This document shows positions 47,400-58,341 of a DNA stretch of 64,000 nucleotides, one piece after another; the first letter of the stretch is position 1, and every line of letters begins with the position of its first letter. The stretch comes from Prinia subflava (Eukaryota; Chordata; Aves; Passeriformes; Cisticolidae). The notes below the pieces were generated by a model. That model saw nothing but the letters and a program-made list of their open reading frames with translations. It did not search any database and was not told where the DNA came from. Both the position numbers and the translations under genes were made by a program. The DNA lies in assembly GCF_021018805.1 (NCBI RefSeq), contig NC_086258.1:11677100-11741099 (forward strand), read 5' to 3'.

Positions 47400-48585
47400 T
47401 GTGCCAGCACCGGGCTCGGATGCAGCTCCCCAGCACCTAGGGTGGTCCAGTGGGCAAAACCCCGCTCAGTCAGGGGCTGTGCAGACCCCACACCCTGACC
47501 TCCTGACACTGCCCAGCCCACCCCTCCACTGCCCTCAGCCTTCCCTCTGCACGTGCAGTCTTAGGGGAAGCTGCCAGTCCATCCCTGCCTGGTCCCAATG
47601 GCCACAAGCCTACCCCATCACTGCCTGGCCTGTCACCACAGGCCCTGTCACCCTCTGCCCTGTCCATCCCTGACTGGCCCCATCACCACCTACCCCTATT
47701 GTCCCCTGACCTGCTCCATCCCTGCCTGGCCCCATTGCTGCCCTGGCTCACCCCAATCTTACCTGGCTCTGCTGCTTCTGTGTCGCACTCCTCAGCCCTG
47801 CAGCAGCCTCCAGGCACTGTCTGCACCCAGCAGTTCAACCGACAGCCTGTGCCCAACCGACCCCGGCACCAGCCCAACGACCCTGGCACCAGCCCAACGG
47901 CACCAGCCCAACGGCAGGGCTGCCCTTCCCCCTGCACACCCCACACTGTCCCCCTCCCTCAGCAAGGGCTGTTCACCCACGCTGGCCAGACTCAGGCTGC
48001 AGTGCCAAAGGCTGCCCCATCCGAGGCACAGCACGGGCAGGGACTGCAGCAGGGAAAGCTCTGGCAGATCCCCCCATGGCACAAGCGTGTATGACTGGAC
48101 AACCCCCCACAGCTCTGATGGCACCAGCACAGCTGGCACAGGCTTGGTGCTCTCAGCTTGCCCTCGGCCCCAGCTTGGCTTTGATCCCATCCACACCTGG
48201 CAGCAGGTGGGTGTGAACCCCCAGTCCCGCTGCAGGTCCGGGTACCTGGGGGTACCCCACACCCCCACTGTCCCCAGTGCTCTGAATGCCACTGCAGGGG
48301 GTAACCACACCTCTGCCCAGCCAAGCCCGGGGCCCTCAGGACGCAGGACCAAGGGTTGTCCCAGCCCGGAACAGCCACCCTGTGTTCTGCAGTGAGGTAC
48401 CCCAGGCACTGTCCCAGTGGCCTCTTCCAGGGGCAGCTGGTGAAGGCACAAAGCTCCTAAACACCCCCAGCACATCGGACAGGGAGGAGCATGAGCCCAG
48501 TCCAAGGCTGGGCACAGAACAAGGGCTGACAGTGGCAGGGGACTCTTGCCCACCTCAAGCAGCACAGAGCACAGGCAGTCAAGAG
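47400..48585 (-). promoter_or_regulatory. Region upstream of DNAH17 (5' UTR/promoter) to the CYTH1 3' end
   Basis: About 1.2 kb separates the DNAH17 start codon from the CYTH1 poly(A) signal, so the DNAH17 promoter must lie here or inside the CYTH1 3' UTR. It is C-rich on the plus strand, not a clear CpG island, and I found no TATA box or convincing RFX X-box. A short direct repeat of ACCAGCCCAACG-type units sits at about 47856-47917. Open frames here look like chance products of base bias. Confidence 0.5.
47856..47917. repeat. Short minisatellite of GGCACCAGCCCAACG units
   Basis: Three to four copies of a GGCACCAGCCCAACG core occur at unequal spacing, some separated by an ACCCT insert. It lies about 460-520 bp upstream of the DNAH17 start codon. 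Confidence 0.75.
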
Positions 48586-48601
48586 AAGCGTGGTGCAAGT
48601 A

Positions 48602-48607
48602 TTTATT
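48602..48607 (-). terminator. AATAAA poly(A) signal of CYTH1
   Basis: A canonical hexamer lies on the minus strand about 1.04 kb downstream of the CYTH1 stop. Cleavage is expected near 48580-48590. Confidence 0.65.
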
Positions 48608-49643
48608 TGTTGCTGATCTTCACCACTAGTTCACAAGGCCATGGCAAATTAAAAAAAAAAAAAAAAAGGTTAGAATAAAAAATCCTGCCCCCCCACCTCA
48701 CTCCTGTGAGGCCTCTGCACTGAACCACCTACATACAAAATAATCTACAAGGAGAAAACTATACAGGAGTATTTACACCTCTGATAAATAGACTAATACT
48801 GATCCAGGCACCTCCAGACCGTGCATGGGATGGGGACAGGACAAGACACAGGCGATTGTGAGCCAGAGACCCCCACCAGCAGCCATCCCGAGGGCAGGTT
48901 CCAGCTGTGGGCATGTCCCACCACGGCACCCTGGCACAAGGGCCATGACACAGGGATGTGCTGGGGCAATGCCATCCAGAGCTGCCACACCCAAGCCACA
49001 ACTCCCACAGCTGGGTGAGGGCACATCTCTGCCCTGTGTGGCACCATTGCTCATCAACAGTCCCTGCCCTTTGTCCCTCCTCTGTCTGTGGGGACCATTC
49101 CAGTGCAGGGGCTGGCTGTGAGGGTCCAAGGCAGCAGCGTGGGGACACCTAGGACAGACCCAGGCCCGCTACAACGAGGGCTGGGAGCTGTACCTCTGCA
49201 GGGGCCCCTGGGGCTGACACCCTGCACCTGTGGCACCCCAAACCCACCAGCTGCTCACCAACAGCTGCTCCCCCTCCTGACGGAACACCCCAAGAACGTC
49301 TGAACACGGATGCAGGGGGTCCCAGCCATGTGGCCACAGGCTTCCTGGGGGTCAGAGGCAGGGAAGGGGGCCGTGGTGCTGAGGCCAGGGCTCTCAGGGT
49401 GCTGTGTTCCAGCTTGAGCCTGTGAAGATGCTGTCCGGCGATGAGGCAGTGATGGGGGGCCAGAGTCACTGGGATGCCCGTGCCCCTTCCCTCCCCCCAC
49501 AGTAAAGAAATGGCTAAGCTGAAGCTGGGCCCTGGGCCTCGAGGGCCAGCCTGCAGCGTGGCCCCTGCCCCACATGCCCCTGTGACAGGGGGACACTTGG
49601 GCTGCTACAGGGGCACGCTGGCCTCACAGGGCCAGTCTGGCTG
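48602..49643 (-). other. CYTH1: CYTH1 3' UTR
   Basis: About 1.0 kb runs from the stop codon to an AATAAA at 48607-48602 on the minus strand. It includes a run of 17 A on the plus strand (48651-48667), so 17 U in the transcript. No second gene is seen here. Confidence 0.7.
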
Positions 49644-50654
49644 CTAGTGCCTCTTGGTGGAGGAGACCTTCTTCTTCCTGGCAGCCAGCATCTCGTAGAA
49701 GGGGTCCCGGCTGATGGCAGCCCTGGCAGGGGAACAAGGGCTGGGTCAGGCCAAACTGCTGCAGTGATGGGTGCGACCTGCCTGGCCTGGCCTTGGGCAG
49801 GTTCCTTTAGACACCTGGGGAAGTTTTCTTCACCCATCCTTGCAGGATGCCCTGGGAAGCACTGTCCCCTTTGAGGACAGCAGGCAGGTCCCTGCTGTGG
49901 CCCCACGTGCTCCTCCAAGTACTCACTTGATGCACTTGATCCACTCCTCCTTCTCCTCAGGTGTGGGGGCAGAGATGCGGTACACAGTGTGGTTCCCCTC
50001 CACCACACGCCCATCCGCCTCTGTCTTGCAGGCCTTGATCACCTGGTCCTTGTTGTCAGGAATGTAGAGCTCAAAGCAGTTCTGGGAGGGAGAGACTGCT
50101 CAGAGGCAGGCCCCACTTCCAAAGGGGCCCCAGACTGGGAGGGAAAAAGCAGAGCCACACACCCCTGGCACAGCCACCCCAGCATGGCAGAGAGGGACAG
50201 ACACACACTGACTGTCACTCCCTGGCCCTGCATGTGCCCCATGCAGCCCCAGGTCTGCACTCAGCCACTTTGATGGTGAAGGCAGTGACCGCTCTGGGGC
50301 CCCCTGCCTCTCCTGGGGACATCTCAGGGTGCTGCAACACCTCTCAGCTTTTCCTGCCCAAGCCAAAGCTGCCCCCAAACCCCAGAGGACATTGCCGCAG
50401 CACTCACGGGCTTCTTCGAGTCCTCCACCTCACGGATGCTCAGGTTCTCCAGGGGGATGATGCCACGGGGCTCCTTGTCCTGGTGCAGCCAAGCAGAGGT
50501 TTAGCCGTGGGGCGGACAGCCCCAGCCCAGCCCCTTCCCTGCCCCAGCTCAGCCCACCCTGCACAGAGCCCACTCACCGTTGTGTACTCGAAGTAGTAAA
50601 GGCAGTTGTCAGTCAGGATGAACCAGCGCCGCTTCCACGTCTTCACCCTGCCTC
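49644..50654 (-). CDS. CYTH1: CYTH1 exons 10-13: PH domain and polybasic C-terminus
   Basis: Exons 50654-50578, 50479-50408, 50081-49927 and 49722-49644 encode [60 protein letters not shown] and the final basic tail. The stop TAG is at 49646-49644. The Lys/Arg residues near the start of the PH domain form the inositol-phosphate pocket. The tail (RKKK...KRH) assists membrane binding in the family. Confidence 0.97.
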
Positions 50655-53600
50655 CTGGGAGCAGAGGGGACAGTCGGGCACGGCGCTGCGGAGCACGGCG
50701 GGGCACACAGGGGCTCCAGCAGCACGGGCCCGGCGCACACACACAGCCAAGCAGAGCCAGGCAGCGGCGGCAGCAGCAGCAGGCAGCGCGCCCCGCACCG
50801 AGCCAGAGCAGGAAGCGCACGATGAGGATGGAGGCGAGGGCGGGACTGCCGGGCTCGGAGTGCCCACCCACACACAGCCCAGCTGGAGGAAACTGCGGCC
50901 AGGCAGCTCCCTGGGAGGACACAGGCACTTTCTGTCCACACTGACCATGGTCCCACTTGTCCTGGACCCCGAGCGAGGCAGGACCCGAGGCCGTGGCCGA
51001 GCTCCGCAGCTGCCAGCACAGCGGGAGAAGCTGGTCCCTCCCGGGCCCAGCTCCCCTCCATCACAGCCACCGCAGCAGTGCTGAATGCAGGACGAGCACC
51101 CACCCCTGCAGGCTGGATCCGGCATGGAAACAAGGAGCCACAGTGTACGCTGGGGGTCCTCTCATCTCCTTCCCCTGCCAGGAAGGCCTCTGGCCCCTGC
51201 TCCCCTGTGCCAGCTGGCAGCCCACCCCTGTCCCTTCCCCAGAGCAGTTCTGAGGGACAGCACCAATGCTCCCCAACGCCTTGGGGTGCGGGCACTGGCG
51301 CCTCATGGGGACTGCTGTGAGCACTTAGCACTGCACAGGGCACCACACAGACAGGTCCTTCCTGCTCCCATCCAGCTGCAGCCATTTGGCATGCCCTAAC
51401 CACCCGTGCACAGGCTGGGGGCCCTCCCACGGAGACCCCAAACCTGTCCCCATCCCTTGTGTCACCGGAGGCAAAGACCCATAGGCCAGGCTGAGCTGTC
51501 TGCAGACATGGTGAGCACAGCCGGGCGGGTGGCAAGGTGCCACTGTGGCCCCGTCCTCCCCCGGGGTGACAGATGAGGCTGCAGGCCTTGGGGAACATGC
51601 GGCACTGACAGCCAGCACCCCACATCCCTGCCTGGCGGTGGAGAGGGGCTGTCCTGCAGCAGGCGAGGTCCCCGGGCATGTGGGGTTAGCAGCAACAGCA
51701 GCAGCAATGAGACTCATCACCAGCAATTAAAAACGCAAAGGAAACGAAGCCCCAGCAGTGTGAGCAGAGCAGGGAAGAGGGGTACGTACCTCCTGGAGTT
51801 GGGGGCAAGGAAAGGAAGAGCCAAAATCATGGAAACATATAAATGAGGGAGAAAAGAAAATTAAAAAAAAAAAGGGAAAAAAAATAAAAAGAGGAACCCC
51901 AAAGCCCCCCCCCTTGCCCTGCAGGTCAGTGGGGCTGGGCTGCAGCAGGGAAGCTGTGAGGGGTTGGGCCAGCGGCAGGGCCATGGGGACCTGACTGCCC
52001 TGGCTCACTGTGGCTCTGTGGGATGGGGCTCCTTGGCTGCTGGGGACAGGGCCGGGCTCCCTCCACCCCATGGGCTGACCAGCAGTGTCCTTCCCTGCCC
52101 CTCAAGACAGCTGGGGTCCGTGGCCACTTTGCTGCCTCTTCACCACCCTACTGGTGGTGCCAACCCGAACCTGAGTGCACAGGGCCCCTCCAACCAGGCA
52201 CGGGAGAGCCTGGGGCTGCCCTGTGTGCCCCCAGCCCAGGGCAGGGAGCAGGCAGCTCTTGCTCTCCCCTCCCAAGGGGTTGGCCATGTATGAGCATTCT
52301 GACCCCAGCCAGAACCCTGGGGAAATGCCCCCCTGGACCCCGATCCTGCCAACACCCATTCCCCCTCGCAAACCCGGGCAGAGGATTCCCCAGAGGTGCC
52401 AAGAAGAGAAGCCACAGGAGCCAGGGCGCGGAGGGCTCCGGCTGCGGAGCCGGGCGGTGCAGCAGGGATGCCATGCATGCTGCCTGCATGTGGAGCTGGG
52501 ATGCGAGGTGATAATGCCGTGGGGAGGTGAGGCAGGGGCTTGTCTGTGGTATGGAGGGGGACGCACGCAGCCTGGGGCAGCTCGCCGCTTGTCCCCGGGG
52601 CCCTGCTCCGACACATCCTGCTGTGGCTCGGTGACCTGAAGGGCCTCGAGGTCTCTGTGCTGACTCCAGACCCTGGTACCAGCTCTGCACCCAGGGGCTT
52701 GCCCAGCCTAGAGGCCGAATCCCCCAGGACACCCACCCAGCCCTCTGCAGGGCCTCATCAGCTCTGAGTCTGCTCCTGCTGCCCAGCCGAGATGGAGGGC
52801 TGGATGTACAGATGCCTCTCCCATGAAGGCTGTGCCTGTCTCTGCAGCCTCCTCGTGCTCTGAAGAGCCAGGCCAGCAGGAGAAGTGTGGGAACCTCAGG
52901 GGCATTGCACCCTGGTGACAGCCTGCCCTCCCTTGCTGCTGGCACTCACCAAGCTTCAGGAGCCAGCCCTCCCGGTCGGGGTTGAAGAAGGTGTGGGTGA
53001 GGTCATTGCCATCATCCTCAGGGATTTTGAAAGGCTCATTCTTGATGCTCTCATACAGATTCTGGTACAATGACATGGAAATCAGCTCTGCTTTGCCCTG
53101 GAGCCCCATGGTGGGCCCTGCTCTGGGCCAGCTTTGCAGCCTGGCCCTGGGCCTCACCTGGAGCAGCTCCTCAGGCAGGTCCCCGCCGTCGTTGATGCCG
53201 CGGTTCATGGCGATGAACCGCTCTGCCGTGGGCTTGTCCTTCACGTTGGGATTGTGCAGGCTCGTGTTCAGCATGATGATGGCGAAGGACAGCACGTAGC
53301 AGGTGTCTGCAGGGGCAGAGGGGAAAGTCAGCTGCGGGGCAGGATGCCGGGGAGGCACTCTGGGACAGGCCCTCACCTGTGGACTGGAAGACACCGGGGT
53401 TGCACTGGCAGTACCGCTGGGCAAAAGCCTCCATCATCCGGTCAATCTTCTGTGCCTCCCCCGGCAGCCGGAAGCTCCACAGGAACTGCCTGTGGAGAAC
53501 GAGTTGTGGTGCTGATTTGGGGGCTCCATGGGCCCCACCACCCTCACGGGCCACGCTCAGCTCCCGGCCCTTACTCACCGCAGGGCCTGCACAAGGTTGA

Positions 53601-56600
53601 GGTCGGTGAATTCATGCAGCTCCACAAAGGCATGCAGGACTTGGATGTTGAACTCATCCCTGCGGGAACAAAGCCAGAGCACGAGGGATGCATGATCAGC
53701 AATCCTGTGACTACTAAGTGGCTCCACTGTCCCTGCCCTTCTCCAGACTCTATTCATTCGTGGGGGAAAGCTGCAGCTACCCCCTGCTTGATCTCTGGTC
53801 TGGTCTCCACAAATCAGCCACTTGCAAGTGCCAGCCACGAACTGAATACCCCCAGCACCCCAGGTACCCCAGTCAGCTGTCCTGTGAGCTCAGAGCTGCA
53901 GTGTCCCATCTCTCAGGTGGCAGGAGCCCAGACCAGCCCCAGGAAACCCAAGCCCAGCACACCTCTCGCCCAAGTAGTCGCCGATGGCTGTCTTGTTGAG
54001 GCCCTCTCCCTTGTACAGGAACTGAGCAATGTCCTCACATGTGTTCTTCAGCAGGTCGTTCTCAATCAGGAACTGGATGCCCTGGAGGGGTGCAAGAGAG
54101 ATACTTGAGGGTCTGTGGCTGCCCCTGCCAGCCTCTGCCCTGGCTGCTGGCTCTGCCCAGCCCCAGGAACCTGGACTGCAAGGTGGCAGAGCCGTGCACA
54201 CCCCCAGAGACAGGTAACCAGCCCTGCTCCCCATCCCACAGTACCTTCTTGGGATCCATGTTGAACTTCTTCCTGCCCATGGCCACCTGCTTGTTCCTCT
54301 GCATGTTTTTCCTGCAAGGCATGAAGCAGCTCTGAGCACCTGGCAGGGCCCCACCGCCTCTGTGCAGCCCCTGGGGCAGTGCACGGTGGGGAGGGTCAGC
54401 CTGGACCGCGGGGACCCAGGCCCTCCATGCTGGACCCACGCAGGGCAAAGCCAACAACACACTGCTCTGTGTGTGCCCCACGCCTGCCAGGCCCCGGAAC
54501 AGAGCAGAGCTGCTGCACCGCGTCCTTGGGGCCACCCTGAGCAGAGAGGGGGCAGGCACAGCACCTGTCAGGTCACCCACACACGGGGAGGCTTGGGCAA
54601 GCCGGCTGTGGCAGGGCTCTGGGGAGAGAGCGGGGCTGGCAGAAGGGGACAGTCCTCATGCCTCGGTGGGTAATTGGGAATGATGTGGGAGTCGGCTCCC
54701 ACTGGCTGCCGGGACCCCCCTAATCCTGGCTGGCACTGACTGCACCAGCTCAGAATAACAAAGCCTGCCAGTGGCTGTGGCCAGACAGAGGGGCTGGGGC
54801 TTGGAAAAATAGACCTGGGAGCAGCAGATCAGCCTGGGATCCCCCTCCCAGGAGCTCAGAGCGCCTGGGAAAACTGCTCACACCAGCACTTGTGGGCCAG
54901 GGCTCAGCTGCCCTCGGCTCCCACGCAGCATGGGCAAGCCCATGGGGGGCTCCATGGTGCTGGGGACTCACCTCTCCTCCGTGGAGCCCAGGTTCTCGAT
55001 CTCATTCGTCACTTCTGCTATCTCATCCTTCAGGCGCTGTGGGGAGAGGGGGCACTGAGACAAGGACGTGCCTCCCCTACAAACCCTCCAGCCCCCAGCC
55101 CTGGAGACAGCCCCACTCCCCCAAGAGGCCCCTCAGCCCCTCCTTCCTTCCCCCCCTTCTTCCCCCCAGCCCCAGGTGCTGCCCAGAGGCTGAACCAGCT
55201 CAGAGGGCACTGGCAGTAGGGCGGGCTGCCCCCCGCTGCTAATCCCTGCAGCACTGCCACGCTCCCAGCATGCAGGAAGGAAGAGATTCGGAGGTTAACA
55301 AAATTACCCCTAATCCCTTCAGATCATGCCCAGCATATGGCAGTAATTAGCCTCTGCTGCCTTAATCGGGGACACGACTGACAGTGTCCCAGATGAGCCT
55401 CGACCTCACAGGCACTTGCCAGGGCAGTGGCCTGGCCCAGAGACATGGTCCCTGCCTGTGCCAGGCAGGGCTGGCACAGAGTGGCACAGCCGGGAGCTCT
55501 GCAGGGTACAGGAAAAGGCATGGCTGCTTTGGCAGGGCAGGGCCGGCTGGCTGCCACCTGGGATCACATCCCAGCTGGGACCCTCTCCCTGTCCCCAGAG
55601 CCCCTCGGAGGAAGAGCTGTGGGGCAGCAGCGTGAGGGATCCTAGATGGGGCTCCAGGGACCCGCCAGTGAAACAGGCAGGGACACTGTCCCCTGCCACC
55701 CAGACTGCTGTCTCTGGGACAGGGGGATTGTGTGGGCTCCTTGGCATCACACCTGTATGTCAGCCAGCAGCTCCTGCTTTCGGCGGCGGATGTTCTCCAG
55801 CTCCTGGCACTCCTCTGGGGTCAGGTCACTGGGCACTGAGCGGAGACACAATCAAGTCAGCATGTGTGGTCCTGGGAATCATGGCCACCAGGCTCCTGGC
55901 CCAGCCTCTGCTCCCAGCCAGCAGCTGTGGGCCTGGGTGGAGGCAGGACGTGGAGGTGCTGGGTAGCAGCAAGAGCTGGGCTGGCGAGCAGTGTCCCCAG
56001 CCCCACACAAAGGCCAAGTGGCACCAATGGCATGAAAAGAATTTGAGAGCCAGGGCCTCTGCTCCTTCAGACTGCGGCAGCTGCCTCAGAGTGAGAACCA
56101 ACACGGGCCCCTGGATCACCTCCAGCACTGCTTCCACCAGCCCTGGCCCTGCTGCCCCCCTGTCCCATTTCACTGTGCTTTACCCCAGCCGGGCTGGTGT
56201 AGGTGCCCATTCCGCTCCCCATGTCGGGGCTGCTCTGCTGTGCCCTGCAGCACAGGCTCCACACCGACCTGCAGCCCTGCCTCTCAGACATACCAGGTCA
56301 GCCCCAAACATAAACCAGCTCCTGGCCATGCTTGCAGCTCCCTCTACAGTGGATTCATTATTCTGTGGCAGTCTGGAGCTGGTGCACCCTCCAGACAGAC
56401 CTCACCTGCAAACCATGACATCTACACCTTCCTGTCACCTTGGGGAGCCAGATATCCCCTCTCCAACACCACCTCTGAGGCTCATGCCCAGGGCCACCAC
56501 ATGGTCCCCTTGATCCAGGAACATTCCTAGTGCTCCTCGGCACGTGACCTCCTTGCCTCAAGGTATCCCATTCCTGTTCCCTCCCGTCCCCAAGGTCACT

Positions 56601-58341
56601 TGCTCCTTTGGGAGTGCTCCCAGCCCTCCTACTGTGCTCACGTCTCCCACCTCTGCCAGCAGGTTCTGTGTGTTGTACCAAGGTCACCTGCAAGGACACC
56701 AAAACACCATCCCTCTAGAGCACTGTCCCCAAGGGTGGTGGCAGCAGAATCTGCCGGGTCAGCTCTTGTGTCACCCCCACCTCCTGGCCTGGGGTGCTGG
56801 GAACAGGCGTCTGTAGGGCTGTCACCATCCTCCCCTGCCCCGAGCGTTACCCCCTGAGCCGCTGAGGTCCCGTGTGCCACCAGCCCAGACTCACCACCCA
56901 GACTCCAGAGACACCGTGTGCCTTTGGACCAGCACTGTCCTCAGCTGTGCATCGATTCTCCCCGCACTGCTGCTGCCTCAGTGGGAGCTCCCTGGGTGAC
57001 GGCGACCCTGCACCCCGAATCTCTGAGCCCAGCACTTCCCCGGCTCTGCTCGGGGGTCTGATGAGCTTCCTCCTTCACAATCCCCTGTTGCCAAGGCGGA
57101 GGCGCCTCGGCTTGCGACACCGTCCCTCAGACACAACGCCAACACTTCCCAGTACTTTCAGTCTCCCACGTCAGGAAGCCTGAGCCAGACAAGTCGGCTC
57201 ATGGCACCAGGTTAAAAGTTACTCACAGTACCAGATGCATTCCAGCACCTTCCGCATGCCCCAGCCATTCCCACCAGCACCAGCCCCCCACTGCCAGGCC
57301 CCCAGGACTGCAGGCCCAGGTTCACAGTGGGAGGGATGAACTGCATCACACCCGCTCATCAGAAACCCCCAAATCCCTGCGCTGCTCCAAGTACTGCAGG
57401 ACCCTCCTGCCTAGCTGCAGGACCCTTTTGTCCAACCGCCAGGCCCCGGCCTGGCCCCAGGGAAAGCCAAATTCATGCCAGGGCTGGAGCTGGCCTCAGG
57501 CAAGCCCTCAGCTCTGCCTCTTCCTGCCCACCTGGGAGAGGGCAGGGGCTCCAGCCGGGGTCCTGGGATAGGCGTGGTGCAGGATGAGACTGCAGGGCAG
57601 CAGGGACGGCAGGGCTGCTCCAGAGCCCCGGAAGGTCCCTCCCCGGTGGAGGCTGAGCACTCGTGACAAGCAGCCCAGCCATGTCAGCAGCAGCCAGAGG
57701 AAGAGAAACCCCAGACGTAGGAGCTTTTCTAGGGAAGGAAGGCGGCATTAACCCTTCCCTGGCTCTGCACAGCAGCTACCCTGGAGAGCCCCAGTGAGCC
57801 TGGCTGCAGGCAGAGCAGTGCCAGGGGATGGAAAGCTGGAACAGACGCTTCCCCCGGCTTCAGCCTGGCACAGAAGTCGCACAGGGACCCACACCGCAGG
57901 ATCCCAGCGTGGTTAGGGCTCCCCACCAGCACAGGAAGCTGGGGGTTCCCACAGCAGGAACCCGCCCTAGGGCAGCAGGGACCACCGGCAGGATTTCTCC
58001 CTCTGTGTCGGGCTCTGGGCTCTCCGGGGCCCGCGGCACCCCCGCGCAGCGATCGCAGTTCGATCGCAGGTCGATCGCAGGTCAATTGCAGTACGATCGC
58101 AGGTCGATCGCAGTTCGATCGCAGGTCGATCGCAGGTCGATCGCAGGTCGATCGCAGTACGTGCCCCCTCCGCACCTCGCCCGAAGCAAAGCCCTGGCAC
58201 AGGGCCCTGCCTGCCTCGCCCCGAGTTCCCCCGCTGCCCGTGGGCAGCAGGGCCGGCGGCAGGGCAGCGGCGCAGACACCGAGCCACCCTCACCCGGCCC
58301 CCGTGCCCCGGCTCACCGTTGCCCTCTGCCCTGAGCACCAT
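49644..58341 (-). CDS. CYTH1: CYTH1: cytohesin-1, ARF guanine-nucleotide exchange factor
   Basis: Known role: cytohesin-1 loads GTP onto ARF GTPases at membranes, is recruited by phosphoinositides, and binds the integrin beta-2 tail. Exons: 58317-58341 (alternative first), 55835-55753, 55036-54972, 54311-54245, 54081-53963, 53659-53579, 53489-53377, 53306-53158, 53061-52950, [microexon 51792-51790], 50654-50578, 50479-50408, 50081-49927, 49722-49644. Without the microexon it is 1,197 nt, 398 aa. It has an N-terminal coiled coil (about 10-58) and a Sec7 domain (about 73-203) with the catalytic glutamate in RLPGE (Glu158). A PH domain follows (about 264-377) with the KTWKRRWF phosphoinositide motif, then a polybasic tail ([12 protein letters not shown]). 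Exons 2 to last are certain; the first exon is an alternative one. Confidence 0.95.
50655..52949 (-). other. CYTH1: CYTH1 intron containing the microexon
   Basis: Apart from the 3-nt exon at 51790-51792 the main feature is an A-rich run at 51846-51895 on the plus strand, which is T-rich on the transcript strand. The rest is GC-rich intron with long chance open frames on the minus strand (50609-51679 and 52148-52945), which I reject as genes. Confidence 0.75.
51790..51792 (-). CDS. CYTH1: CYTH1 3-nt microexon (GAG), two-glycine to three-glycine switch
   Basis: In the 2.3-kb intron between 52950 and 50654 the minus strand reads ...CCCCCAACTCCAG, then GAG, then GTACGTACC. These are a perfect AG acceptor, three bases and a GT donor. 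Upstream exon end G plus GAG plus downstream GA-GGC spells Gly-Gly-Gly in frame; skipping it spells Gly-Gly. Two- and three-glycine isoforms are known for mammalian cytohesins and differ in phosphoinositide preference (PIP3 versus PIP2). A long T-rich tract precedes the acceptor. Confidence 0.85.
52950..55835 (-). CDS. CYTH1: CYTH1 exons 2-9: coiled coil, Sec7 catalytic domain and start of the PH domain
   Basis: The exons run from [20 protein letters not shown] through KKFNMDPKK and the Sec7 core to [10 protein letters not shown]. Sec7 hallmarks are [20 protein letters not shown], then [11 protein letters not shown] with the glutamic finger, then [13 protein letters not shown], and [19 protein letters not shown] (motif 2). 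The last exon of this block ends in a single G of a glycine codon, which is what makes the downstream 3-nt microexon phase-neutral. Introns inside the Sec7 part are very short (70 bp at 53307-53376, 89 bp at 53490-53578). Confidence 0.96.
54312..55752 (-). other. CYTH1: CYTH1 introns 2 and 3
   Basis: The gaps are 54312-54971 and 55037-55752, with normal GT-AG ends. No other feature was recognised. Confidence 0.75.
55836..58316 (-). other. CYTH1: CYTH1 intron 1 (from the alternative first exon)
   Basis: The donor GTGAGC follows the exon ending at 58317 and the acceptor CCGCTCAG precedes exon 2. It contains the ten-copy 11-bp array at 58050-58159. A 365-codon open frame on the plus strand (55416-56513) is low-complexity and unsupported. 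Confidence 0.7.
58050..58159. repeat. Ten-copy 11-bp CpG-rich tandem array
   Basis: Ten exact-length units of 11 bp run without gaps. Nine start CGATCGCAG followed by GT, TT or TA; one (58083-58093) is CAATTGCAGTA. Each full unit holds the palindrome CGATCG with two CpGs. It lies about 160 bp inside CYTH1 intron 1, next to the alternative first exon. Confidence 0.97.
58317..58341 (-). CDS. CYTH1: CYTH1 candidate alternative first coding exon (MVLRAEGN)
   Basis: On the minus strand an ATG in good context (A at -3, G at +4) opens eight codons reading MVLRAEGN, then a lone G and the donor GTGAGCC. Joined to exon 2 it gives ...GN-VPSDLT, keeping the V-P-S-D-L sequence of cytohesin-1 in the right phase. 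The usual short acidic first exon that I expect for cytohesin-1 was not found up to 64000. I am confident of the splice logic and less sure that this promoter is used. Confidence 0.65.

Noticed and set aside
48651..48667. Run of 17 A as the tail of a processed retrocopy
   Set aside because: No coding remnant or target-site duplication lies to its left. It sits inside the CYTH1 3' UTR on the opposite strand.
50609..51679. 356-codon open frame on the minus strand
   Set aside because: It runs through CYTH1 intron and across a PH-domain exon in another frame. It is low-complexity with no family resemblance.
55416..56513. 365-codon open frame on the plus strand
   Set aside because: It is antisense to CYTH1 introns and exon 2, rich in Pro/Ala/Ser, with no start context or domain.
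58050..58159. Possible CRISPR-like or centromeric array
   Set aside because: Units are 11 bp with no spacers in a vertebrate gene context, so it is a minisatellite.
58050..58159. Peptide repeat encoded by the 11-bp array ([14 protein letters not shown])
   Set aside because: Any 11-bp tandem gives an 11-residue periodic frame. There is no splice or start support, and the array lies in an intron.
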